Origin: Metallyticus violacea
Lineage: Eukaryota; Arthropoda; Insecta; Mantodea; Metallyticidae
DNA length: 64,000 bases
NCBI GenBank assembly: GCA_030762175.1
Contig: CM060843.1
Coordinates: 117,310,869 to 117,374,868, forward strand
Reading direction: 5' to 3'
Every line of letters starts with the position of its first letter. The first letter of the stretch is position 1. Position numbers and translations under genes: made by a program. Under the pieces are notes generated by a model, which saw only the letters and a list, made by a program, of their open reading frames with translations, ran no database searches and was not told the origin of the DNA. This document shows, piece after piece, positions 21,605 to 31,810 of this stretch.

Positions 21605-22640
21605 AAAGATGTTAGAAAGAGATAGAGATGTATACCTGACGACTCGTCCACTGACCGCTCCTTAGACAAGGCTGAGGAAAGGGTAAACTATCTTTTGTTA
21701 GGTCACGAACCTTCTGCCCAAGGAATACTTAGGAGTTCACAATAAGAGAAACATGTGGCTGTAACAGGACAGTATTTAACAAAGTCAGACGTAACAATAA
21801 TTTAAGAGAAAATGCGAATGTCAGAACGGAGGCGAAAATGTTCTATTATAGGCAAGCGGGGTATAAATTATTGAAAATAGCCCTAAACATGTGCGTTATC
21901 TCTGAGAACATTTGGAAATCTACAAACTAAAGGGAGGCAACGATGTTTCAATAGAAATCAGCATGCAAGGAAAGTGCCGAAATTTATGACATGGTTGTTC
22001 TTGGAAAATTCAAGTTCGTGGGAAGACATTAGATCAGGGGGGAAAGAATAATTCTAGCCAATGGTCATTGGATAAAAGTTAACGAATCAGGAGAACTTAG
22101 ATACAAATAAATAATTTTTAGGATAGCCAATGATGAACATGCAACATGGAAATAGGATAATATACGAGGGAATTTAATTTAGCGAGAGGCGTGGCGATGT
22201 GGTATAAAAACTGGAGTACAGAAGTCAGAGAGTCATTCATAGATTCATAGGGACATTCAGACAATTCATTCAGGCGAGACACGAGAGGATTCACTCCAGA
22301 GATATACGGAAGCCGGCAGCCTAAGTCACACTAAAGCAATCCGCCTAAGCCATACGAAAGCAATCAGTTTAAGTCATTTCTAAAGCCAGTCTAAGTGAGT
22401 AGCGAAGTCAGCGGCGAACAGTCAGGAAGTAGCCCCAATATTTTTTACATGTGAATAAAGTATTTTAAACAAGTCAACCTTGTGTATTTTTGGGCAACAC
22501 ATTTCTCGTTCCCGTAGCTCTGTACTGATCCGCGAAACACTCCAGTGGACCCTGAGATCAAATTGAACAGAATTGCAGCAGACGTCACATCGGTGAGCAG
22601 CCCGGGCAGACTTCGAAACCACAACTCAGCAGTCCAACAT
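21605..22640 (+). promoter_or_regulatory. LTR-like block with TATA box, internal short repeats and poly(A) signal
   Basis: The block is less AT-rich than its flanks. It carries TATAAAAA at 22203-22210 and AATAAA at 22454-22459, about 250 bp apart, as in the U3-R of an LTR. Between them lie roughly 24-bp imperfect tandem units at 22318-22400 (cctaagtcacactaaagc, then cctaagccatacgaaagc, then tttaagtcatttctaaagcc). Downstream is a G/C-richer U5-like segment ending near a C run at 22656-22664. No gag or pol sequence adjoins it, so a solo LTR is the best guess. Exact ends and TSD were not resolved, and a host promoter is the alternative. Confidence 0.4.
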
Positions 22641-22864
22641 ACACCACATTACGCCCCCCCCCTTTAATTACTGCTCCAGTTGTGAATGGGACCAACATCC
22701 TGGCCTGTTCCTTCTCCTCTGTGCATTAGATTTCCACATATGGAGTCATTTAAAGGCCAATATGCATTTCAGACCTATTGACTGTGCGGAAAATTTAAAT
22801 TCTGCTAATATTGCAAAATTGTGAAATATAGTCGAGAATAATAGTCTTTGATGTAGAACTTTTT

Positions 22865-22970
22865 TTTGAATGGTGTTAACATCCATTTTTACTACTGAGG
22901 CACCACAGGCGGTTTTGTTTATTTAAGTACGCTCTTTAATATCACAGGTCATCAGCTTCCACAGGCAGTG
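22865..22970 (+). repeat. repeat D copy interrupted by SINE-A
   Basis: gaatggtgttaacatcc and actactgaggcaccacaggc match the other repeat D copies. A 45-bp SINE-A fragment is inserted at 22914-22958. Confidence 0.5.
22914..22958 (-). mobile_element. SINE-A, second 45-bp terminal fragment
   Basis: The tail plus the aggtcatcagc core is all that is present. It is flanked by the 11-bp TSD ccacaggcRgt (one mismatch) at 22903-22913 and 22959-22969. It starts at the same internal position of SINE-A as the 12618-12662 insertion. Confidence 0.75.
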
Positions 22971-23035
22971 ATACAGGGCTTGGAAGCCTATATTAGAATG
23001 CATGGTGGTCATATTGAGCATTTTCTACAAGTTAA

Positions 23036-23080
<45 letters not shown>
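23036..23080. repeat. (ATA)n microsatellite
   Basis: About 15 ATA/TAA units without interruption. Confidence 0.95.
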
Positions 23081-23081
<1 letters not shown>

Positions 23082-23082
23082 T

Positions 23083-24027
23083 TAAAGAAAAAAGACTAAT
23101 CGAATGTCTAAACAAAATTAGAATGTTTTGTGCTTCTTTTAAGATATTCTATCAATTCCCAAAAGCTTTCTACAGGTTAATTAACATTCATATAAATTAA
23201 TTAATTATTTTGTTGTTCGTCAGTCTAAACATAACTGAAAAATTATGCTTTTACAGAGGAGACCAAGCTTGCTTATTTCAAAATTAGCATTACTTGATTT
23301 TATGTCAAATTGGTTATACTTTAATTTCAAAGGATTTACTTAACCTTTTTCAGTATTTTATTGGAGTTAAAACGTGTTACTTAATAAAAGCTATTCTAAT
23401 TGTGAGAATGTAAATTCTATATATTGCATTGCTAAAACTTAATTTTAAAATAAATAAAATTAATTATTATTATTATTTTTTTTTTAATCAAAAGGCTTAA
23501 TACAGATTCATTCTAAATAACCACTCATTTAGAACAAATCTTTGCATATTTGTTATAAAGAAACTATTCAATTTAGAAAAAACATATGAGGTATCAATCG
23601 AAAGCAAAACATTTCAAGTTTAGATCAGTACTTATCATGCATGCACATACTTTCTTATGTTTGGTTAGGGGCACAATCATTGCAAAAGGTAAAAGATAAA
23701 ATGTTCATGTCAAATATTAACATTTTAAAAAAAAAATGTTAATATTTGACATCACTGTTACAAAAGTTCATTATATTTTATAGCAAAGACATATTACATT
23801 ACAATGGTACAACAGCATTTCCATGTTTTGGTAAAAATCCACCACCTTGGAGTAACCTCTAACATTGGTAACGAATTCAAAGAGTTCAATAAAATATATA
23901 CTTCAGAAATAATAATTAATATATCCAGATCTATGTTCTGAAGACTTCAGCGAGGATTTTTTTTATTCTATGCCTTCTCCAACCTCTCATTCATAAGCCA
24001 ACGAACAGCTCATTACAAAGGAGAACA
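23083..24027. other. unassigned AT-rich sequence with one hairpin
   Basis: I see no gene. It contains the hairpin at 23707-23752, listed separately. The 3' end of the LINE at 24028-25325 may extend into the last ~70 bp. Confidence 0.4.
23707..23752. repeat. perfect inverted repeat (hairpin)
   Basis: The arm atgtcaaatattaacattt (19 bp) is repeated perfectly inverted after an 8-nt A-rich spacer. It could be a MITE core or a fold-back relic. The arms are very AT-rich and the flanks show no miRNA-like conservation that I can judge. Confidence 0.7.
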
Positions 24028-25325
24028 TTAAAAATAATCACTAATAACATGCAAAAGAAAACAGTTAAGAACAACTGGGCGAATCCTGAGGTGCTCTTCA
24101 GTTATGAATACACCATGGTCACAAAGAGGGCATGTATGTGCTTCAATCAGTCCAATTCTGTACAGGTGACTCTGCAAGTAATCATGACTCATAGCAAGTC
24201 TAAAGCAGGCCACCACCAACTAATCTAGATAGAAAAGTAGGAATTCTTTCCAACTTATTTTATTCTCTGTATACAGACTGAAGCTCTTAGAGTTAATAGA
24301 AGAGGATATATGACGCTTTATATGCTGCAGGGGCAAAGGAGGGTCTGAATGTTTCATTTAGTATCCCCTTTTTACCATCTCCTCTGCCTGCTGATTTCCA
24401 TAAATCCTACAGTGGCTAGGAATCCACTGCAGTGCAATGTGCTTCTTGATATTTAGCAGCTTATTGATTTTTTCCATGCAGTTCTTGGAGATATCGCATT
24501 CATTGTGATTATAAGTTGTTAAGGTCATAATTACCACCCTGGAATCAACAAAAAAGATGATATTTTTCTTATCATGCTGCTCTATTTTGTCTAAGGCTAA
24601 AGAAATAGCTGCTAATTCCCCATCAATGTTGTCAAAGAATTTCCCATTAGCCAAACCATCAATAAAGACAAGGAGCCAAGAATCAACTGGGAAACATTCA
24701 TGAATAGAGCCATACATTTCAATTCAAAGCCAAGAGAAAATTTCTTGCTAACATCAAAGACAAGGTCTAAATAACCTTTCACAAGTTTAAAATTTTCCAA
24801 TGGACACAAGGGATCTAGAAAGGGAAGACAAGTTGAAGAAAGAAATTCAGGGTATCATGCAGTTCTTTCATACAAGAAAGGTAGGTTCTTTGCTTTTCCA
24901 ACTTCTCCTCAGCTGGCCATTGGTAACTTAGAAAATTATACCCTCTTCTCAAGATTGTTTCAGTAAAATTCAAAGCCACTTTCCATCTAAAGTCACACAA
25001 GGGCACCAAACCAGATTGGAGCTCCATAGCAGCTATTGGCGTAGATCTTGTAATGAATCTCAGGTTATGATTTTGGAAAACATTCAATCTTTTTGAACTT
25101 GTCTCAATAATTGTTATTAGTACCTCAAAATCATACCCTACTGCTGGTCTTATGTAGGTCTTATAAGTGGTGCAAAGGATATCCTGAGTAAAACCCCAGG
25201 TTGTACTGGCCAATTGTTTTAAAAGGTTAGCCCTGTTTTCTCCATGGTCAACAGCCCTTTTAATTTGACCAGTCCAGTTTAGTTTTGAATCCAAGTCCAA
25301 GCCCAAATAGGTAGTGCTTTCAGTT
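24028..25325 (-). pseudogene. I-type LINE: RT C-terminus, RNase H and zinc-binding tail
   Basis: Reading down the minus strand from 25325: TESTTYLGLDLDSKLNW, LLKQLASTTWGFTQDIL, CTTYKTYIRPAVGYDFEVL and STPIAAMELQSGLVPL, the C-terminal RT/connection region of LINEs with RNase H. Then (24717-24358) DNIDGELAAISLALDKIEQH, FFVDSRVVIMTL and LQWIPSHCRIYGNQQAEEM carry the RNase H residues E, D and H. Then (24219-24028) CFRLAMSHDYLQSHLYRIGL and CPLCDHGVFITEEHL form the cysteine/histidine tail. The pieces lie in different frames, so the copy is dead. It is 5' truncated near 25325, beside an AT-rich run. Confidence 0.82.
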
Positions 25326-25411
25326 CTTCAGGATTTTTTTATTTATTTATTTTTGGAAGCAGGGAAAAAATAATGGCAAGTTTAATACTTTGAACAGCAG
25401 CTGAACAGTAT

Positions 25412-25527
25412 TTTTTTTTTTTTTTCTTTACGCATATTCTTTAACATCTCAGGTCATCAGCATCTCATTCAATTTAGGGCATGAAACGGCCAACAAATTT
25501 TGCTCAGAGGCCTCTTCTTTCAGGCTA
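25412..25527 (-). mobile_element. SINE-A, 5'-truncated insertion
   Basis: About 116 bp of the SINE-A 3' part (T-rich tail end, ctcaggtcatcagc core, gggcatgaaacggcc, ttgctcagaggcctc). It is flanked by the perfect 10-bp TSD tgaacagtat at 25402-25411 and 25528-25537. Confidence 0.85.
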
Positions 25528-25539
25528 TGAACAGTATGA

Positions 25540-26995
25540 ACAGAGAGTAAAGCAAAGGAGAAATTCCCTTATCTCCATACTATTGCATAAAAGCTCTTCA
25601 GTCAAAAACATTCTTTCAGGTGTTGCTTAAGATGCTGGAATTTGAGCCAAAATGTTATAGGTATAGTTTACACTATTAAAAAAGTCTTTACTCAGCATTT
25701 TAAAATTGAAGAACACATGAAAATTATTCAGCTGTTGGTAATTTTGGAACTTATTCATAGTCCTTAAATGCTAGAAGAAACATAAAATTCAAATTATTTT
25801 GAGGTTGGAGAAAAAAAGAGTTTAATTTCCCTTTGTGAATTAAAGAGAGGGAAAGAACTCATTCATTTTCTCCCTGCTATGTACAGCTCTGTCTGTCTCT
25901 GCTAACTATGTATAATTTCTGATAAGGTCATTTTCTTAGAATAGGTGCCTAAAACTGTATCTCAGTGTCCTCATGCCACAATGTAATGTCTTCCAAATGA
26001 AAATCTCAGCTGCTGAAAGAAAGAGTAATTCCATTATGGAAGTCTATTACATTTTGTCTCTTGTTGTTTGTACAAATGATAGCCTGAAAAATTAATCATA
26101 CATTGAGCATCTAGTTTAATGCACAATAAAAAAAAGTATATTAAGTAACGATATGCTTTTAGTAGCAATATTTATAGATTTTCAAATAGCATTTGTTTAG
26201 TTTGGAAAAAAACTGCTCTTTGAAATCTTATTACACTTGAAATACCCAAAAACCATAGTCAGATAGTACAGAAATTTGTAGAGCAGAAGAAAAATTAATA
26301 AAATAAAAATGTAAAAAACAATATTTAAGACTGGTAGGAAGATGAAATGACAGACCAGTCATCTAGGGTAATGCTGCAAGTGCAATTACCCATTTGGGCT
26401 TAACAGCTGCATTAAAAATTGCTCTAATATGCACATTTCTTGCTAGATGAGTATCGTTTTAATTTCTGCATTATTAGGCATATAAATGTCTTCCACCATA
26501 AAAAAATTCATCTGAAGTCATTATTTCAAAATATTTTTTAATAAAGATCTTTATGGCACAGAGTATTTGAAAGGTGTCAGGAGGGATATCCATTTTATAT
26601 TATCATCTGGTGGCACTCACTGACAATTTCCTTATGTAATAAGAAACTAAAGAATCTCCAATAAGATGAACTCATAATGTTATTAAATTGATTACAGAAT
26701 AACCAAATTTATATTAGGTGCATTGGTATTGCGTATGGAATTCCTGGTTCATTGTTTCACCTTAATTATTATTCATCTTATTTATGTTAAAATCATCTCT
26801 GATACAGATACTAGTTTATAGTCTCCTGAAAAGTTTCATCTCCGAGAATATAAGCAAGGAAGGGTGTGTGAAGTTATGAAAAAAATTAGGTTAGAGTCAC
26901 GTGAATATGAAACTTTCTGTAATGCAAAAGTTTGTACAAATACAAAAGCTTTGGGAATGCATGGCCTATTCTAAATGATTTTAAATCTGTAAACT
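25540..26995. other. unassigned AT-rich sequence
   Basis: I see no gene, no repeat I can define and no strong open frame. Confidence 0.4.
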
Positions 26996-26999
26996 CCTA

Positions 27000-27310
27000 C
27001 AAAGAACAGATTGCATACTTATAAATTTAAATATAATTTGTGAGTGACTGCAAAGGAAAAAGTTCCAGAAGTGGTCATATGTGAGCAAAATTTTGTTTAT
27101 TTTTCTGCACGTTATTTTAATTTTCAGAAAATAAAATTAATACATTTACATTAAATATACCTATAAGAGTTTTATTACTTCCTGCTAGCAATCTGTAACA
27201 ACAGGAATTTGTGAAAAATCTGGAAATTTTAGAGCTTCTCTTGATTTTATTGCAGTTCTAATTTAACTAGTCTTCTCCCTCTACTTTGCAAATTTTCACA
27301 CAATAAAATC
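27000..27310 (+). repeat. repeat E copy
   Basis: The stretch from ttgtttatttttctgcacg to about ctctactttgc aligns by eye with 35460-35690 over some 230 bp, including acttcct..ta.aagcat/gcaat, gaaaaatc.ggaaatt and ctaatttaacta. Class unknown. Confidence 0.5.
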
Positions 27311-29002
27311 ATGTAAGTCTCTAATTCTTGAACATCAAGAAAAAATAACACAAATGGAGTCCCTCAAATCTTTTCATTAAATGGAAAATATTCTCAATGG
27401 AATTGTGGTAGCAATGTTTCAGTTAATAGCAGACATAGTTTATTCAAAACAAAATGTATTTTCAGTGCAAAAGAAGGCTTTGAAGGACAGTGAACTTTTA
27501 AGTAAAGAACAATTTTCTATGTGCAGATATCCATTTAGGTTGCAGTAATTCCCTGACATCACCAGAAAAACCCCAATTGGTTGGTCTCGTAATTAGAGAA
27601 AAGTTCACAATAGTGCATTAGATCTTAAGGAGACCCTAATTATGGGCAAATATGATGATACATAAACTTCATACTGTCCCAGCTTATGCAAGAAAACTAA
27701 ATTTCAAATATAAAAATAGACAAACTCTTAACTGAAGGAATGAAAAAAGTTTTTAGGCTTTAAAATAATCTGTGAGCAAAATGCTCATATAGCAATCACT
27801 TGCAGGTTAATAAATATTAAACCAGGGGTATTTTCTTCTTGATTGCATGCTCTCAGATTTCAGTCAGAAAGATGGATTTTACAATTTAACAGCAAAATGT
27901 ATGATTGTTCAAAATGTAATTCAAATTTCCACAAAGCACACTAGATACTTTCTTAATTGTGTAGTGAGTGGATATGATACTCTTATGCTCCATAAGTATC
28001 AAATTGACTCACTAGATAATTAAGAATATATTAGTTGCTTCACTGAATTGATTTCAATACGAAATTAAATTTTATATTTAACAGTAGATACTATTTATTT
28101 CCATAAGGCTCAATGTAAGGTACCATGTTAGTCTTTGTTTATTCATTTGAATTTTGGTTGCTATGTATTGCAAGAAAAATTCATGGAAAAATCCTAGCTA
28201 AATGCAAGTTTAAAACTGCAATTACTAATTTTGTATTAGTCCTGAAGATAGAGGCACTCCTCACATCATTTGGTAAAAATTACCACCATGCTACATACTG
28301 GAGAAATGGCAAACTTAAATGACTAGTAACTATCCTTGTTCTTTAGACGGCTTTTATATCTTGTTTTCCACCCTGCAACATCCATGATCAAAATGCCATT
28401 AGGGTAATGAAATTGAAATCTGTATCTAAACCGCAACTAAATGCTTAACATTTTACAAGCTAAGTTTACAGTATTACTTATGTCTCAAAGGAAATTAGCA
28501 GCTTAAAGGAAACTTTGCTGTCAAAACATAACAGTGTTTTCTAAACATTTGGCAGGAATTATACAATTATGTGATTCAAGGAGTAAAAAATGAAAACAAG
28601 ATAGCTCATCAACATTACAGGGTAAATTTAAGAGGCTTTATTATGAAATGTTTGATACAGTAGCAGTGCAGTTTGAATATACTTTGTTTCATTGCCAGAA
28701 TTACCATTTTTGGAACATGTACATTTTTTGATTTTGTCAAATTGGAGCTGAGCTAAGGGGCCTATATAATTCTGTGCATTTCAAGAAAAAAAGTGAGGAC
28801 ATTCACCAGTTTTTAGCTTCAAATGGTCTCCACAGCAAACTATAAGAAGTTAAAAAATTGTGTGAGTTAGTGAAAACCATTCCTTCATCAGTCAAACATT
28901 TATTTCAGCTTGGAAATGCATATAAACATTCTAGAGAAATTCAGCAGGACAAGAACATCTCTCTGCATTTGTAATGTTGCCAGTAGTAAAAGATCTACTC
29001 AC
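27311..29002. other. unassigned AT-rich sequence
   Basis: I see no gene. The open frame at 28125-28322 lacks any family signature. Confidence 0.4.
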
Positions 29003-29125
29003 TGATATGAAAGCCAATTCCACTTTCTTTGGTGGAGTCACAGAAGAGTTCTTCAAAAAGACGAGGAGGGTTGAGTTTTTCTTCCAAAAAATAGGTGAGT
29101 TTTGTTTGAATAAATTGTTTTGAAA
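29003..29125 (-). CDS. candidate internal coding exon of an unidentified gene
   Basis: On the minus strand a segment bounded by acceptor tacag (29130-29126) and a strong donor GTGAGT (29002-28997) is open in one frame. It reads QTKLTYFLEEKLNPPRLFEE, then LFCDSTKESGIGFHI. It is 123 nt with equal phases at both ends, and a stop follows within two codons after the donor, as expected of intron sequence. Third positions favour C and T, unlike the surrounding DNA. GIGF faintly recalls the PDZ carboxylate loop, but I do not recognise the protein. The polypyrimidine tract is weak, and an internal acceptor (ttttttggaag) is possible. A second, longer frame through the same DNA is also open, so the call is tentative. 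Confidence 0.4.
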
Positions 29126-29130
29126 CTGTA

Positions 29131-30346
29131 CCAAATGGTACTACTTAATACAGGTATTCAATGAAAAACCAACACACCCAAGACACAAAATTGATTCATT
29201 TATTAACCTATGGTGTATATGTATACTGCCCATTGTTAGGTAATACCATCTCAATTAACTTGGCTTTCTCATTTTTAATATGCACAATATAGAATGTGAA
29301 AGTTTATTATAGCATCCTAAATGCTAAATTTGCATAGTGATACTATTCCATTTTAAATTTTTGTATCCATAGTTAAGTTACAGAAATTGTGTATATATTT
29401 GAAACCACATATACTTGGAAATTTTGTTTAAAGAGCTTGTGATCTATTGTGATTGATTTAACTGAACAATAACACGACTAAAATTTGGCAAACACAAACT
29501 GTGTAAGTATATTGCTACTAACATTAAAATTTATTGTTTACATTTCAAGATAAGGCATTAAATTTATTACATAATTTTAAACATTTTAAAATTAATTATA
29601 ATTATTAACTTGCTAGTGGATTTTTGGCATACAAATATAATATTCAAATAACACAAGTATTATGGAAAATAATGTAAACTGTGCAATACAATGTAGATTA
29701 TTGTAGAACTTGGAAATACAAAGAATAAGAGTGAGACTATGTCTTCCACCAAAAATATGTGCTTATTGGAAAAAACCCTTCCAAGTTTTGACTTCAGGCA
29801 GAAACAGAAAGTCCATGCTCATCAACTCCCACTAAATTTGACTATCAATAATTAAAACATTGTTACTTTAGAAGTAGTAAGGAATTGTAGGCCTATATAT
29901 CCTGCAACATATGAAGAGACCACCATCATTTCTTTCCACAGATATCGATTCTGTAGTATGACATATTTTGATCATTTCTGTCAGTTGTGGCCATTTCTAT
30001 ATTATAAGTCAGTTCATTCACCCATACTTTTCATTTCTCTGCTATGAATGTCTTGAATAGTAAAGAAGTTGACTGAACTCCATGAAATGTTGATGCTATG
30101 GTAAGTATTGTGCCATAAGATGGATGTTTCTTCATTTCTATTCAAGGCATGAGAGATAGTTTTTAGGAACCCTATTGTCTCCAATCATACCTCTAGCCTG
30201 ATATCCACAAACTTTCAGATGATCCAACAATTCTACCCCAATAAAAGTTTCTCAACATACTCTTTTACTGGGACCTTCAAAGTTCTGTAGCATCTGTATA
30301 TGGAAATGTTGGTTTGGCATCTAAACTGGACAAAGCCATTAATGGA
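29131..30346. other. unassigned AT-rich sequence
   Basis: I see no gene or definable repeat. Confidence 0.4.
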
Positions 30347-30609
30347 AATCCTAATTTTGGTTTAGAATCTGGTTTAGACTAAAAGAAAAACTATTTAAAA
30401 ATCATGTCAATACATTAAAACTCTCTTGATGTTCCACTTTTAAAAACTTATTTAAAAGTAAACTAGGACATGTTTCTTGAGGCACTCGCTCAAATTGTCA
30501 ACCATTCAATGACTAACAGATCTGACAGGTGAGAAATGTAAGTAACTGTGCTCTAGGGGTCTGTTGATGAATTTATATAATATGTTATCTGCTTCTGGTA
30601 TGTCAAAAT

Positions 30610-31365
30610 TCATAAGTTTGTGTTCATATATTTTATATAAATTTTTTTCCATATACTGAGTTCATTTGGGTGTTGAATTGCATTTAATAATATATCATTT
30701 TCTATTTCCTGGTTTTCCCTCCATAAGTGTGCTGTCACCGCTGATTTCTCTATCTGTTTGTATTTTATATTTCTCCAGTGTTCCTTTAGTCTTAACACCT
30801 AAATTCCTTATTAATTGATATCATTGGCTTCACTGTGCAAGTTCCAATTTACGTTTAAGTACCTAAATTCCTGTTTGTTTTTCTTATATATACCTTATCA
30901 CAATCTCTGCAATTAATTCTATACATGCCTGAATTTTCCTCTTTTGATCTGGGTTCTGTTCTTTTTAACTTCACTAGTTTGCCTACACTATATCTATTTA
31001 TGGGTGCCAAAGTGATGTTGTATTGCTTGAATATTTTTTGAAATTTATAATAAAGGTAAGAGTGGTAGGTGAATTTTCAATAAATCTTTTCTTTACCTAA
31101 AAGCGATTTGTTTAATTTTCTTTTTTTCTTTGAATCATTTTATTTTTTGATCTATCATTTGTTTGTTAAACCCATTGATTTTTGCTGTGTCGATTATGTG
31201 TATGTATTCTTTCCTGTATTCTTCCTCTTTAAGTGGTGTATTGATCAATCTATAAATCATGATATTAAATGCTGCCTCCTTGTGATGTCTAGGATTGAAA
31301 CTATGAGCTTTTATGTAATTGTTAGTATGTGTATCTTTTCTGTATATGCCAAACTCCAATCCGTT
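30610..31365 (-). pseudogene. PLE RT C-terminus and GIY-YIG endonuclease remnant
   Basis: From 31359 down: MEFGIYRKDTHTNNYIKAHS and KEAAFNIMIYRLINTPLKEE (the post-palm block seen in copy 1 as FGIYRKNTHADNHIK). Near 31000 comes LAPINRYSVGKLVKL, near 30930 SGMYRINCRDCDKVYI (GIY to GMY; the YIG has decayed). Then 30798-30610 RLKEHWRNIKYKQIEKSAV, then IWKKIYIKYMN (the catalytic Glu has become Lys). The RT palm is absent. Frameshifts and a nested insertion break the frame. Confidence 0.8.
30809..30860 (-). mobile_element. 52-bp nested PLE mini-insertion
   Basis: The perfect 12-bp direct repeat acctaaattcct at 30797-30808 and 30861-30872 brackets 52 bp. On the minus strand these read gtaaattggaacttgcacag-tgaagc, the 5' tail seen at 47718-47743, followed directly by caatgatatcaattaat, the 3' end sequence seen at 60998-61014. 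All interior sequence is missing. It interrupts the older PLE endonuclease. Confidence 0.8.
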
Positions 31366-31810
31366 ATTTTTCTTGTATTATCTTCAAATACAAGTGATAA
31401 GATGTAGTTAGTTTCAATTTCTATGGTGAATTTTATTGTTGGTTTCTGTAAAGTTAAGTGTTTAACTGCATCTTCTACATAGAGTTGAACACAGACTTAG
31501 GAATTTTGACATACCAGAAGCAGATAACATATTGTATCAGTTCATCAACAGACCACCAGAGTGAGCACAGTCACTTACTTTTGTCTCCAGATCAGATCTG
31601 TTAGTCATGGAATGATTGAAAATGTGAGCAAGTGCCTCACAAAACATGTCCCAGTTTACTTTTAAATAAGTTTTTAAAAGTGGAACATCAAGGGAGTTTT
31701 AATGTGTTGACATGATTTTTAAGTAGTTTTACTTTTAGTCTAAACCAGATTTTATGATAGTTTCACTGTGTTGATTCCTACATTCAGTTTTAATTGAATC
31801 CTAATTTTGG

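Larger units (their letters stand above)
30361..31796 (-). mobile_element. PLE copy with inverted arms and perfect TSD
   Basis: The element is bounded by the perfect 14-bp TSD aatcctaattttgg at 30347-30360 and 31797-31810. At its right (5') end lies the tail motif, minus strand ggaatcaacacagtgaaac. Then come inverted arms of more than 200 bp (about 30370-30612 and 31500-31752), which share tctggtttagactaaaag, atcatgtcaa and aaaagtggaacatcaag. Between them are remnants of the RT C-terminal part and endonuclease. The ribozyme-like segments in both arms keep acatgt but have damaged cores. A 52-bp element is nested at 30809-30860. Total 1436 bp, not autonomous. Confidence 0.82.
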
